Shown piece after piece: positions 1-11,500 of a stretch of 64,000 nt of DNA. The position numbers and the translations under genes were made by a program. The notes under the pieces were generated by a model, which saw nothing but the letters and a program-made list of their open reading frames with translations, was not told the DNA's origin and did not search any database. Position 1 is the stretch's first letter. Each line of letters starts with the position of its first letter. This stretch comes from Archivesica marissinica (Eukaryota; Mollusca; Bivalvia; Venerida; Vesicomyidae): the NCBI GenBank assembly GCA_014843695.1, contig CM026400.1:44864638-44928637 (forward strand), written 5' to 3'.

Positions 1-2894
1 TGGTGCATTTCTCCTTGTAAGTCAAATCTTTGTCTGGTTGCCTCTCGGTAGAACCTTGCTTGGCAAGCTGGTCAGCGGCTTCATTGCCAGGAATGCCTAT
101 GTGTGCAGGTACCCACTGGAGGACAGTTCTTTTAGTTAAGCTGACTGTTCGAAGGGCTTCCATCAGGTGGGGTTCTTTGTTGTTAGATAGGGCATCCAGA
201 ACCGAGAGCGCATCAGTCAGGAAGACAACCTGGGCACACTCCACATTGTTGTGTACTAGAGATGCTGCTGTTTCAAGGGCCTGTACTTCTGCCCCATAGT
301 TGCTGCAGTGTACTCCAGTAGGTAGAGCAACTGACTGTGTGTGTCCATCTGGGTGTCGGACATACACGCCTGCTCCTCCATTTGCTACTGCTCTTGTGGC
401 TGAACCATCTGTGTAGACTTGTAGCCATGCTTCTCCAGGATAATTCATGTCGATGTGTGCTAGTGTGAGGGCACGTTTGACGTCATCATGTTGTCTATCT
501 CTGGATGTCATGTATGGGATTGTACTGCAGATGGTAACCTTGGATTCATTGCTAGTCAACCATGGCTTGGATAGAAATGGTGTTGGAGGCAATGTCTTGG
601 CTGGGAGATGGCTGGTGTGCTTTCGAGCAAGCTTCTTGGACTGGTGGATGAAACTGCTTCGCTTTAGACGATTCTTCGTTAGTGCCTCAACTCTCTGCTT
701 CATCGGTTGGTCTTCCTGACATCGAAACTTCTCTGTCTGTAGAAGAATTCTTGTGTCGTGATGTTCTTGCAGTGGCTGGATGGAAGTAATTTTCTCCATG
801 GCCTTGATTGGAGTGCTCTTCATTGCACCTGTGATCAGCCTGAGAGCCTTGTTCTGAACCTTGTCGAGTGTCTGTTGGTTGGTCTTGGCTGATGATGTCC
901 AGGCGGTGGATCCATATTCCAGGTGAGGCCTGACCACACCTTGGTATATAGTCTTCAGGATATGATCATTGGCACCCCATGTGGTGCCAGCAAGCTTCCG
1001 AAGGATTGCAAGCTTGCGCTTGGCTTTGGCCTCTGCTTTCTGGATATGTGGCTTCCATGTCTGCCGTCTATCAAATGTCACCCCCAAGTATGTTGGCTCG
1101 TTGTCCGTCTTCAAGGCAGTTCCACCGACTTTGATGGTTCCAGTTTTCTGTTTGGTGGAAAGTGTGAAGAGTGTGGTTGACGACTTCTCCTTATTAATAG
1201 AGATGCACCAGTATTCTGCCCATGCTGTGAGCTTGTCTGCGGCCATCTGCATTCTGTATGTGGCAGTCGTTACATGTTCTTCAACACACCACATGACCAA
1301 GTCGTCAGCATAGAGTGCTGCTTTGATACCTTTTGGGAGCTCTGCAAGCAAGTCATCGATGAAGATGAGGATCAGCGTAGGCGAGATCACTCCTCCTTGA
1401 GGAACACTGTGTCGGATGAGGAATTTCTTGCTCTTCTGGTTGTCAACAAGTACTCGGGCTCTGCGATTGTGTAGGAAGGATTTGGTCCATCGGAGCATCT
1501 TGTCGGCAGTTCCGCATCGTTGCATCTTGACCAGCAGCCCATCAGTCCAGACTTTGTCAAAAGCCTTCTGGAGGTCTATCCAGGTTGCAAAAACTACCTT
1601 CTGGTCTTGGAATGCATCCTCAACTTCCTGAGCGAGGTATGTTGCCTGGTCCTCTGTGCATCTGAACTGTCGGAATCCTGCTTGTTCCTTGGATAGGAGG
1701 TTTTCTGTCTCAAGGTACCACATGAGTCTCTTGTTAACTATCCTCTCCATTGTCTTGACCACACAGCTACTGAGACTAATAGGGCGATAGCTGGAAGCTT
1801 TCTTTCTATCCTTGCCGTTCTTGTAGATTGGGATAACATTGGCTTCCTTCCAGATCTGCGGAACTATGCCTTCTTTCCAGCTAAGATTGAAGATGTCAAG
1901 AAGTTTCAGCATGGCTGAGCATCCAAGATGAGTTAGCATCTCATTGGAGATTCTATCTGGTCCAGGTGACTTCCTCTTTTTCAGTTGTCTGAGCGCTGTG
2001 TACAGTTCCTGGTATGTAAGTGGAAGTTTCATGGAGTCTTGTTCCGTATGGCTTTTACTTCTATCCTTCTGTTCTTTCCGTGCCTCTCTTTGCTGTTGGC
2101 GTGTGACTTTGATGTTGCCCTCTTTCTGGTAGGCTTTGGCGAGATAGTCTGCAGTCTCTTTGCCGGTCAACAGTTTCCCATCCTCATCCAACGTGATTTT
2201 CTGTCTGTTATTTTCTTCATCATTTAGCTGTTTCGTGAGCCTCCACAATTTCCTCCCATCCTTCTCAAGGTTCAGGGCAGCAGTTTTCTCCCTCCAACTT
2301 CGTCGTGTAGCTTCCAGTTTAGATTTTTGAAACTGTGCCTTTGCTTTCTGAAGTTGTTCATGGTTTTCTTGTGATGGCTGTTCTTCTGCCCTGTTCCGTG
2401 CTTCAGTGAGTTCATCTTGGAGGGTCTGCAACTGATTGGTCCAGTAGGGCTTGTATTCTCTTCTCGCACCTCTAGGGATGGTTTCATGGGCAGCTTTGAG
2501 TATGCAGCTGTTGAACTCTTTCACCACGTTGTTAACATCTCTTCCTTGTACCTGTATGCCTCGGGTAAGAGAATTGGACCGAATAGCAAAGAGACTCCAC
2601 TTGGCTTTCTTGTAGTTCCATCTAGGGTAGGGATGGTCTGTCTGTATCACTTCACTGCTGAGTGTTAGGAACACTGGTTTGTGGTCACTTCCACCAAGTT
2701 GATCACCAACTTCTCTAACCGTACCTTTCTGGATGTCCTCTGTGCAGAATGCTAGATCTGGAGAGGTAGTAGTGTGCCATCGCCTAGAGTAGAAGGTTGG
2801 TACATCATAGGGCTGGTTGACGAGAATCAAGTTGTGCTCATCCTGCCAGTCCTCCACTTCATCCCCACGCCTATCAGACTGTGCATATCCCAAC
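1..2894 (-). CDS. LINE polyprotein, endonuclease end + reverse transcriptase + RNase H (partial, runs off window)
   Basis: Open for about 960 codons in one frame; I translated most of it and found no stop. It holds the last endonuclease motif (SDHKP, 2675-2689), a charged linker, RT fingers with SPGPD near 1958-1972 and YRPIS near 1770, palm motif FDKVW near 1550, and YADD at 1301-1312. A complete RNase H follows with all four acidic residues in context: YTDGS near 410, an E in GAEVQALE near 275, a D in FLTDALS near 210 and the last D in GNEAADQLA near 75. An intact catalytic set and an unbroken frame suggest a young copy. No stop is seen because the frame leaves the window at position 1. Confidence 0.88.
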
Positions 2895-3474
2895 TCTGGG
2901 AATGACTATTGAAGTCACCAACAACCATGTATCGACTGTTTGAAACTCCAATAGTGTCATGGGCAAGGGCTTTGTCATTTGGGCAGTAGTAGTTGACGAG
3001 GTTCAACTCAGTTGATTTGGTCTTGATCTTGAACTCCTGGTATCCCGCTCCTTCAAGGTAGGTTTTCACTTCGCTCGCATTGATGTTGTTCCGGACTAGA
3101 GTGAGCACACCACCCTTGTGTTTGTCTTGTCGGTCTGCTCGGAGGCACTGGTAGCCTCGTACTTTGAACGTCTTGTCTTTGTTCAGGTGTGTTTCCTGTA
3201 TGCAGCAAACACTTACCTCTTTGTCCTGTAGTACTTGCTCAAGTTCAGTCTTTTTGTTAAAGACTCCTTCAGCATTCCACTGCATGAGCACAAGAGGTTT
3301 CTGCTTCACGTTTCGGCCAGTAGCTATCCTTCGCCGTCCCCTGGCTCCACAGGGCGGCTTAGGGTGACCTCCAGTAGCTAAGGATGGGTTCCTTCGAGGT
3401 ATGGAACCCGGCACTGTACCTGCCTGGCGGGTCTTCACAGGTCCAGCACCATCTCGGTTTACTCTTTCTGTCAT
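2827..3474 (-). CDS. LINE polyprotein, N-terminal endonuclease part, frameshifted
   Basis: 215 codons from the ATG at 3474. A basic, Gly/Pro-rich leader of about 60 residues is followed by an exonuclease-endonuclease-phosphatase domain: QWNAEG at 65-70, the metal-binding QETH at 93-96 and GDFN at 186-189. These are the catalytic landmarks of the enzyme that nicks target DNA for target-primed reverse transcription. The frame then ends early at 2827, while the downstream endonuclease sequence, including SDHKP at 2675-2689, continues in another frame. The switch lies at about 2887-2893 in a run of G on the minus strand and looks like loss of one base. That could be real inactivation or an assembly error in a homopolymer. 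Confidence 0.85.
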   Translation of the reverse strand: MTERVNRDGAGPVKTRQAGTVPGSIPRRNPSLATGGHPKPPCGARGRRRIATGRNVKQKPLVLMQWNAEGVFNKKTELEQVLQDKEVSVCCIQETHLNKDKTFKVRGYQCLRADRQDKHKGGVLTLVRNNINASEVKTYLEGAGYQEFKIKTKSTELNLVNYYCPNDKALAHDTIGVSNSRYMVVGDFNSHSQSWDMHSLIGVGMKWRTGRMSTT

Positions 3475-3540
3475 TGTGATTCATTTTGCGTTATGCGTAG
3501 TACCGTGGTTTTATTAGAATGCGCCGTGCGGCCCAGTACA

Positions 3541-5503
3541 ATGTTTGATCAAATACAGATGTTCTCAAGTTACGTTGTGAAGTAAGTTACAGTTTGATCA
3601 AATATAGATGTTCTCTATTTACGTTGTGAAGTAAGTACGATAAATCACTGTTTGATCAAATACAGATGTTCTCTAGTTACGTTGTGAAGTAAGTACGATA
3701 AATCACTGTTTGATCAAATACAGATGTTCTCAAGTTACGTTGTCAAGTAAATCACTGCTTGATCAAATACAGATGTTCTCTAGTTACGTTGTGAAGTAAG
3801 TACGATAAATCACTGTTTGATCAAATATAGATGTTCTCTAGTTATGTTGTGAAGTAAGTTACTGTTTGATCAAATACAGATGTTCTCTAGTTACGTTGTG
3901 AAGTAAGTACGATAAATCACTGTTTGATCAAATACAGATGTTCTCAAGTTACGTTGTCAAGTAAATCACTGTTTGATCAAATACAGATGTTCTCTAGTTA
4001 CGTTGTGAAGTAAGTACGATAAATCACTGTTTGATCAAATACAGATGTTCTCTAGTTATGTTGTGAAGTAAGTACGATAAATGACTGTTTGATCAAATAC
4101 AGATGGTCTCTAGTTACGTTGTGAAGTAAGTACGATAAATCACTGTTTGATCAAATACAGATGTTCTCTAGTTACGTTGTGAAGTAAGTACAATAAATCA
4201 CTGTTTGATCAAATACAGATGTTCTCTAGTTACATTGTGAAGTAAGTACGATAAATGACTGTTTGATCAAATACAGATGGTCTCTAGTTACGTTGTGAAG
4301 TAAGTACGATAAATCACTGTTTGATCAAATACAGATGTTGTCTAGTTATGTTGTGAAGTAAGTACAATAAATCACTGTTTGATCAAATACAGATGTTCTC
4401 TAGTTACGTTGTGAAGTAAGTACAATAAATCACTGTTTGATCAAATACAGATGTTCTCTAGTTATGTTGTGAAGTAAGTACGATAAATCACTGTTTGATC
4501 AAATACAGATGTTCTCTAGTTATGTTGTGAAGTAAGTTACTGTTTGATCAAATACAGATGTTCTCTAGTTACGTTGTGAAGTAAGTACGATAAATCACTG
4601 TTTGATCAAATACAGATGTTCTCTAGTTACGTTGTGAAGTAAGTACGATAAATCACTGTTTGATCAAATACAGATGTTCTCTAGTTACGTTGTGAAGTAA
4701 GTACGATAAATCACTGTTTGATCAAATACAGATGTTCTCAAGTTACGTTGTCAAGTAAATCACTGCTTGATCAAATACAGATGTTCTCTAGTTACGTTGT
4801 CAAGTAAGTACGATAAATCACTGTTTGATCAAATACAGATGTTCTCTAGTTACGTTGTCAAGTAAATCACTGTTTGATCAAATACAGGTGTTCTCAAGTT
4901 ACGTTGTCAAGTAAATCACTGTTTGATCAAATACAGATTTTCTCTCGTTACGTTGTGAAGTAAGTTACTGTTTGATCAAATACAGATGTTCTCTAGTTAC
5001 GTTGTGAAGTAAGTACGATAAATCACTGTTTGATCAAATACAGATGTTCTCTAGTTACGTTGTGAAGTAAGTACGATAAATCACTGTTTGATCAAATACA
5101 GATGTTCTCTAGTTACATTGTGAAGTAAGTACGATAAATCACTGTTTGATCAAATACAGATGGTCTCTAGTTACGTTGTGAAGTAAGTACGATAAATCAC
5201 TGTTTGATCAAATACAGATGTTCTCAAGTTACGTTGTCAAGTAAATCACTGCTTGATCAAATACAGATGTTCTCTAGTTACGTTGTCAAGTAAGTACGAT
5301 AAATCACTGTTTGATCAAATACAGATGTTCTCTAGTTACGTTGTCAAGTAAATCACTGTTTGATCAAATACAGGTGTTCTCAAGTTACGTTGTCAAGTAA
5401 ATCACTGTTTGATCAAATACAGATTTTCTCTAGTTATGTTGTCAAGTAAATCACTGTTTGATCAAATACAGGTGTTCTCTAGTTACATTGTGAAGTAAGT
5501 TCA
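3541..5503 (+). repeat. Minisatellite, ~58-bp unit with shorter variants, higher-order structure
   Basis: About 35 units built on TTTGATCAAATACAGATG, TTCTCTAGTTACGTTGTGAAG and TAAGTACGATAAATCAC. Three length classes alternate: the full 58-bp unit, one lacking the ACGATAAATC part, and one with GTCAAGTAAATCAC. A block of about 175 bp recurs at 4761 and 5247, a higher-order period of 486 bp. The array starts about 65 bp upstream of the LINE start codon, so it may be the LINE 5' region or simply its neighbour. Confidence 0.95.
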
Positions 5504-5571
5504 TTAAATTATTAATATTAACGGTATATATCATGTACATTGTGTTTGGCAGGTGTTGTAGTGGGATAGTT

Positions 5572-8500
5572 ATGGATAACACGCAGAGACGACGTGATCA
5601 GATGGAGGAAAACGCTGATCATGAACTCAAAGACTTACAAAAACTAAAGGTACATATTCAACCCATGAAATTAAAGATAATTTGTCAAGCTTGGTATTTA
5701 AAGGTACATACTCAAACATTGACAACAATGATTGGTATTAAATTTGGTATTAAAGTTAATTACTCGATATTGATGCTTAAAGATATAAACAACACTGTAC
5801 AGCAACCACATTTCACCAACAGACAGGTCTCTGTAATAACCAACTTTTCATAACCCCACTTGGCCCCAAAGCATAGGGGTATTTTTTTATCCTACCTCAT
5901 AAACGGCCACCTGGAGCCGTTACGATTGTGCCCTTAGGCAAGGCATTTAAATTCCACATTGCCTCTCTCCCTCGTGGCGATGGATTCCATCAGGAATGAG
6001 GTCTCGAGAGTGATAAATATAAGTTGTAATAACTTGTTTCACAATCGAGCTAAAATAAATTTGTATAAACTAACGGCCACCTCCTATAAATCATATGTCA
6101 ATATAGTTCATTATTATAGCCTAATACATATCTTACCCCATATATTTTGCAGAAGGAATGTGAAGACTGGATAAAAACTGCTAAAATTTTGACGAGTAAA
6201 CTCTTAATGGAACCTGTAGAGGATCTCTTCCCACCAAAACCCTCGGATCAAGAGAAGAAAGAACCGAAGCCGGTTTCCCTCGTACAACAGGACCAGGAGT
6301 ATGTGGATCAGGATAAACTCAAGAAACCAGAGGAAACTGATACAATCGAGGTACTGTAGTGTATTTCTGTGTTGGTAGAACATCGGTCCGACTTGCTAAG
6401 TTGGTAAATCTGTCCGACTAGTGTTCGGGAGGTCGTGGTTTCAAGCCCCACAGCGGGTCACTATCGTGTCCGCTGTTTCTTTGCTTGATCACTTCAATGG
6501 CGATGAGGATATACATGTATCATATCTGTTTGGGTGCAAGCAATGTAGTTGGTTATGCAGCTCCAGGGATTGGAATGCGGTGCCAGGGATCGGAATGTGG
6601 CTCCAGGGATCAGAGTGCGGCGCCAAGTGACATTTAGCACCTGAAGCGAACATGCTACCACAACTTCCAATATGCTTGTTTGTTTTGGAGTTTAGAGTTG
6701 AACTGACTTGTTATATGGGGCACCCAGGTAGAACCACCAAGCTCCCACAAGCCAGCTGGATATCTTCCTCACAGCGGTGATGGCCAAGTGATTTCAAGTC
6801 AGCAACCTTAGTAACTTGGCCACGATTGCCCCATTCGTCTGTTCAACAGTTAGTTCAAGCAGGGATCATTCTAGAGGGCGATATTGTCGCCCTAGGGACC
6901 CTGACTTCGCCATCTGGGGGCCCCACTTCTCCCTAAAAAGAAAAAAATTGGTTTTCAAACAAAATGATGTCTAGTAAGATACACTGGCCCATTATAAAGC
7001 ACTCCTTCTATTCAAATGTTGTATTTAATGGTTGTACTGTGCATTTTAACCCTATTTTGCAGAAGTATATTAAAGAACACCATTTAAGGAAGCGATCACG
7101 CGCTTTCTCACTTCTCCCAAAAATTCTGACCTAGAATGAACCCTGACCTAGAATGAACCCTGACCTAGAATCAACCCTGACCTAGAATCAACCCTGACCT
7201 AGAATCAACCCTGACCTAGAATCAACCCTGACCTAGAATCAACCCTGACCTAGAATCAACCCTGACCTAGAATCAACCCTGACCTAGAATCAACCCTGAG
7301 TTCAAGTAATGGACAAGTTTTAGATCAGAATTTTGTATCAGTAACTAGTCGTATAAGTATTCTGGTTATTCTTGAATCATTTCTATTGGTAGGGTGAGAA
7401 AGCTAAAGATGGGGAAGCCGTGGAGGAAGGGAACACTGAAGATGGTGAAGCAGACAAAACAGAGGCAACCACTGATGAGACAAAACCAGACTCTAGCAAA
7501 TCAGCCAGGACTGAAACCAAGGTGAACATTCTTGGAAGTTAGCATTTTTGTAATGCAGGGATCATTCTAGAGGGCGATGTTGGCGAAATTGTCGCCCTAG
7601 GGACCCTGACTTCGCCCTCTGGGGGCCCCACTTCTCCCTAAAAAAATATAAAATTTTATTTTTGGTTTTTACGATTTTCAAACAAAATTTTGTCTAGTAA
7701 GATACACTGGCTGGCCCATTATAAAGCACTCCTATTCAAATGTTGTATTTAATTGTTGTACTGTGCATTTTAACCCTATTTTGCAGAAGTATATTAAAGA
7801 ACACCATTTAAGGAAGCGATCACCCGCTTTCTCACTTCTCCCAATAATTCTGACCTAGAATGAACCCTGGTAATGTACATAATTATACTACCTACCATTT
7901 TTGATGTTGCTCATATACTAATAAATGGAAACGATCAAATACATTTTTTTTTTCTTTCCCTCTCCTATTTCTCAAACTGGGGAAAACACCAGTTTTGTAT
8001 ATACATGGAATGCAATATTTATATATGTTTTTCATTTGTATAGTGGTGAGTATCCCCGCCTGTCACGCGGCTTACCGGGGTTCAATTCCCCGACGGGGAG
8101 CCATTTGTAACCGGGGAGTTTCTAGGAATAACAAACTCTGGGTTTTTTCATTGTTTCGTATTCCTTATATATATGGATATAAAGAGCCTGTAAAATACAA
8201 TACATACATAATATTATTATGTACAAATCATTCTACTTAATTACTCAATACAAAATTCAGCATTTCAAATAAATATTTTACAATGTAAAATATTAAAGAT
8301 AAAACATTACATTACCAGAGTCTGGCTATCAGCTGACACATATAATGTATATATGTATATAGTTACTAGTATAGTATATGTAAATCTTAATGTAAACAGG
8401 ATAGCTTCGCAACTTATCCGTTTGACTAGTAGAGTTAGAGTCAGGGCCCACACTGGGCAGAAAAAAGTTGGGGCCACTTATCTGTTTGAAAGATGGGGTG

Positions 8501-11500
8501 TGTGCGGGAGCGGTGTCGTCCCCTCCGGGAGGGGTGTCGTCCCCTCCCTGGTTTGATTTTTTTTATTTGTAAATGGTGAGATTCTAGCCCGTTTTTTTCT
8601 GGAAGAAGTATTAATATAGACATTAGAATGAAAGAATGCATACCTGTTAAGGCTAAAAGTTTATTTTACAATGTAGCCCTGTGACAGTGATTAATAATGG
8701 AAGCCAACACAGGATTACATTTCAAATGAACTTTAAGCTCAAAAAAAGACATGCATACTAATCATTTTTGAAGACAATCCAATGAACTTTTACAACTTTA
8801 TTATTTTCTTGGTCATAATAATTTAAAAATACATCAGAATTACATACATGTACAAGTATCCACTATGTCTAACAAATTGCACAACATTCAGTTCAAAATG
8901 CGTCTGTTCTTCTTGGACCACATTACAAATGCCGATTTGAAGTTGAACTTGTCTGGGCCGTCAATGGAAATGATCATCAGGCTGTCTTAGGTTTCATTCA
9001 CTAAGTCCATTTCGGACGTTTAAAGCCGAAAGTAGCCATTTTGACACGTGACGATTTGGATTTTTTTTTTTTACGTTTATTTATCGGCGATTTGGATAAG
9101 TTTCATTCACTTTTTATAGTTGAGGGCACGAAAATCATATTTTTCACAACTACTACCTTTGATCTTATTTGTGAAAAACATAATTATTATGTACACAAGT
9201 TATTCGGTCATCAAACAATGTCATCATTTCACCGATCAAGTACTGCCGTTTTCATAAAGGACCTCAATTATCAAATCATTCCCATTATACAAAACTGTAA
9301 ATGTGTGATCATATACCGCTAATATAAAAGTTTGTTTTGTTTTGATTGCAATTTATGATGGGAATATGCCTCCAGCACATGTACACAGCTGTTTTGACTG
9401 TGAATCGATTATTTCGCCAAACGATAGCGTATACCAGAGCAAATAAATTGTAACCAATGAACACAGACTGTGTATCGATTTTTCTTTAACTGGAACGCGC
9501 CGTCGTCAATGGTAAATAAAACCAGTCGAGTATGAAAGGTTAAAATATGGCACAAACGTTATTTATGCCGATTTTTTGTGCACTTTTCTGAAAATCGCCA
9601 AATTGAAATTTTAGGAGCCATTTCTATCGCAAAATCGCCATTTGGCTCTTGTGGCGACTGACAGCGTGGCCCCTGAGAGTGTGGGATAAAGGTCTTGAAC
9701 AAGTTAGTTGGAAAGTGCACCTAATTAGTTGAGTTAGTTCACTCATTCACACATCTGACCTGATCGTCACTCACAATCACTCACCCATAATACTTTATAC
9801 ACAATAGTAGTGAAGACTAGTATATATTATACAAGGACATAGTATGGGACCAGGCTATATAATTATGATATGATTCAGACTAGTGATTTTATTAGGCCAT
9901 ATAGGGGAAACTATTGGGTGGTACGCTTGCAGCAGGGTTTGGAAATATTATAATGTACATGTACTAAATATCAATAATTATTTCCCTTTAAGATAAATAT
10001 GACATGGGTTACATTAATAATATAAAATGTCATTGTTTAAATAACTGCATTGCTTTGTATGTATGTAAAAGTAAAGTGTTTGTTTATTATAGTGTCACCC
10101 CTATTTAAAGGGCCAGCCAAATCTGAGACACCTCTTTTTATGAACATCAGTACTCCCCGAATCATATTCTTGTATGCCAGGCTGATCTGTAACCATTATT
10201 TAACTAGCTGGCTGCTCACCAACCGACCATATCAAAGCGAACCCCTGAGAAGATTCAAACCTATGTTTGTACAGAAACAAATAAAATAAACGGGGCCTCA
10301 ACATTAAAAGCTATGGAAGTCTGCATAGTGTACATATGATATAGACCATTCACTTGTCCCACAAAACACCAGTTTGATGGGACCTGTCAAGAAATACATG
10401 TGCGTTTGTTTTACGTTTATTTATCGTCGCTACCGGTTGCTCATATGAGCGACACCTCCTGAAGAGATTAGTCATTTTAGATTTTTGGAGGATAGTGCAA
10501 TGATACAGAGAGAGACCCATTCCAGTCTCCTCTGGTTCTTTTACGTGCACGGGAGGCGGACTCGTGTGTGTTTTACGTTTATTTATCGTCGCTACTGGTT
10601 GCTCATATGAGTGACGCCGCCTGAAGAGATTATTCATTTTAGATTTTTGGAGGATAGTGCAATGATACAAACAGAGACCCATTCCAGAGTCTCCTCTGGT
10701 TCTTTTACGTGAACGGTGTACAGCACAGACACGAGACCTCGGTTTAAAGTATCACACCTTGTAATGTTTCAGGACTGTGAGAAACTAGAGGTGCTAGGAG
10801 TAGATGATAACACACATGTCAAGACACTGGAGCAGACACCTAGTCAGGTGAGAATTGTTGGATTGCTGGCTACAGTAGGAACCCGGGAGTGCTACCCTAC
10901 TCCTGTAGATTAGGTTCAAATCCCACTAGAGGTGTCAAATTCTTTCAAAGAGAAGAAGCTGTCCATTTGGCATGCAGAAGGTCATTGTTCTATGCAGGTG
11001 GCCGTCTGTGCATTATATACAGTCAAACCTGTGTTAGCGGTCACCTCCATTAAGCAGCCAACCTGTATTAAGCAGCCAACCTGTATTAAGCAGCCAACCT
11101 GTATTAAACAGCCAACCTGTATTAAGCACCCAGTTTCCATATATGTTGTTTTATTATACATTTGATCTCTATTAAGCAGCCACCTGTGCTAAGCAGCCAC
11201 TTTCTGTGATTCCCTTGATTGGCAGCTTAAGACAGGTTTGACTGTACTGCTTGGTTGGCAGCTTAAGACAGGTTTGACTGTATTGCTTGACTGGCTGCTT
11301 AAGACAGGTTTGACTGTATTGCTTAAGACAGGTTTGACTGTACTGCTTGACCGGCTGCTTAAGACAGGTTTGACTGTACTGCTTGGTTGGCAGCTTAAGA
11401 CAGGTTTGACTGTATTGCTTGACTGGCTGCTTAAGACAGGTTTGACTGTATTGCTTGACTGGCTGCTTAAGACAGTTTTGACTGTATTGCTTGACTGGCT

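Larger units (their letters stand above)
1..3535 (-). mobile_element. Non-LTR retrotransposon (LINE) with EN, RT and RNase H, nearly intact, 3' end outside window
   Basis: On the minus strand the order is AP-type endonuclease (about 3300-2650), reverse transcriptase (about 2000-1050) and RNase H (about 430-50), the single-polyprotein layout of LINEs that carry RNase H (I, Ingi and R1-like groups). Apart from one frameshift near 2890 the reading frame stays open to the window edge. The 3' UTR and any poly-A or target duplication are cut off at position 1. The 5' side (3475-3535) passes straight into the 3541-5503 tandem array. Clade is inference: the PQGG and SPTL residues around the RT motif resemble the Ingi/I group. 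Confidence 0.9.

Noticed and set aside
447..2668. Plus-strand frames across the first LINE
   Set aside because: Shadows of the single minus-strand RT/RNase H frame.
3541..5503. CRISPR-like array of repeats and spacers
   Set aside because: The sequence between repeated words is itself repeated; there are no unique spacers and the context is eukaryotic.
8038..8103. Functional tRNA-Asp gene
   Set aside because: The 5' acceptor strand is missing and box B is altered; genomic CCA indicates retroposition.
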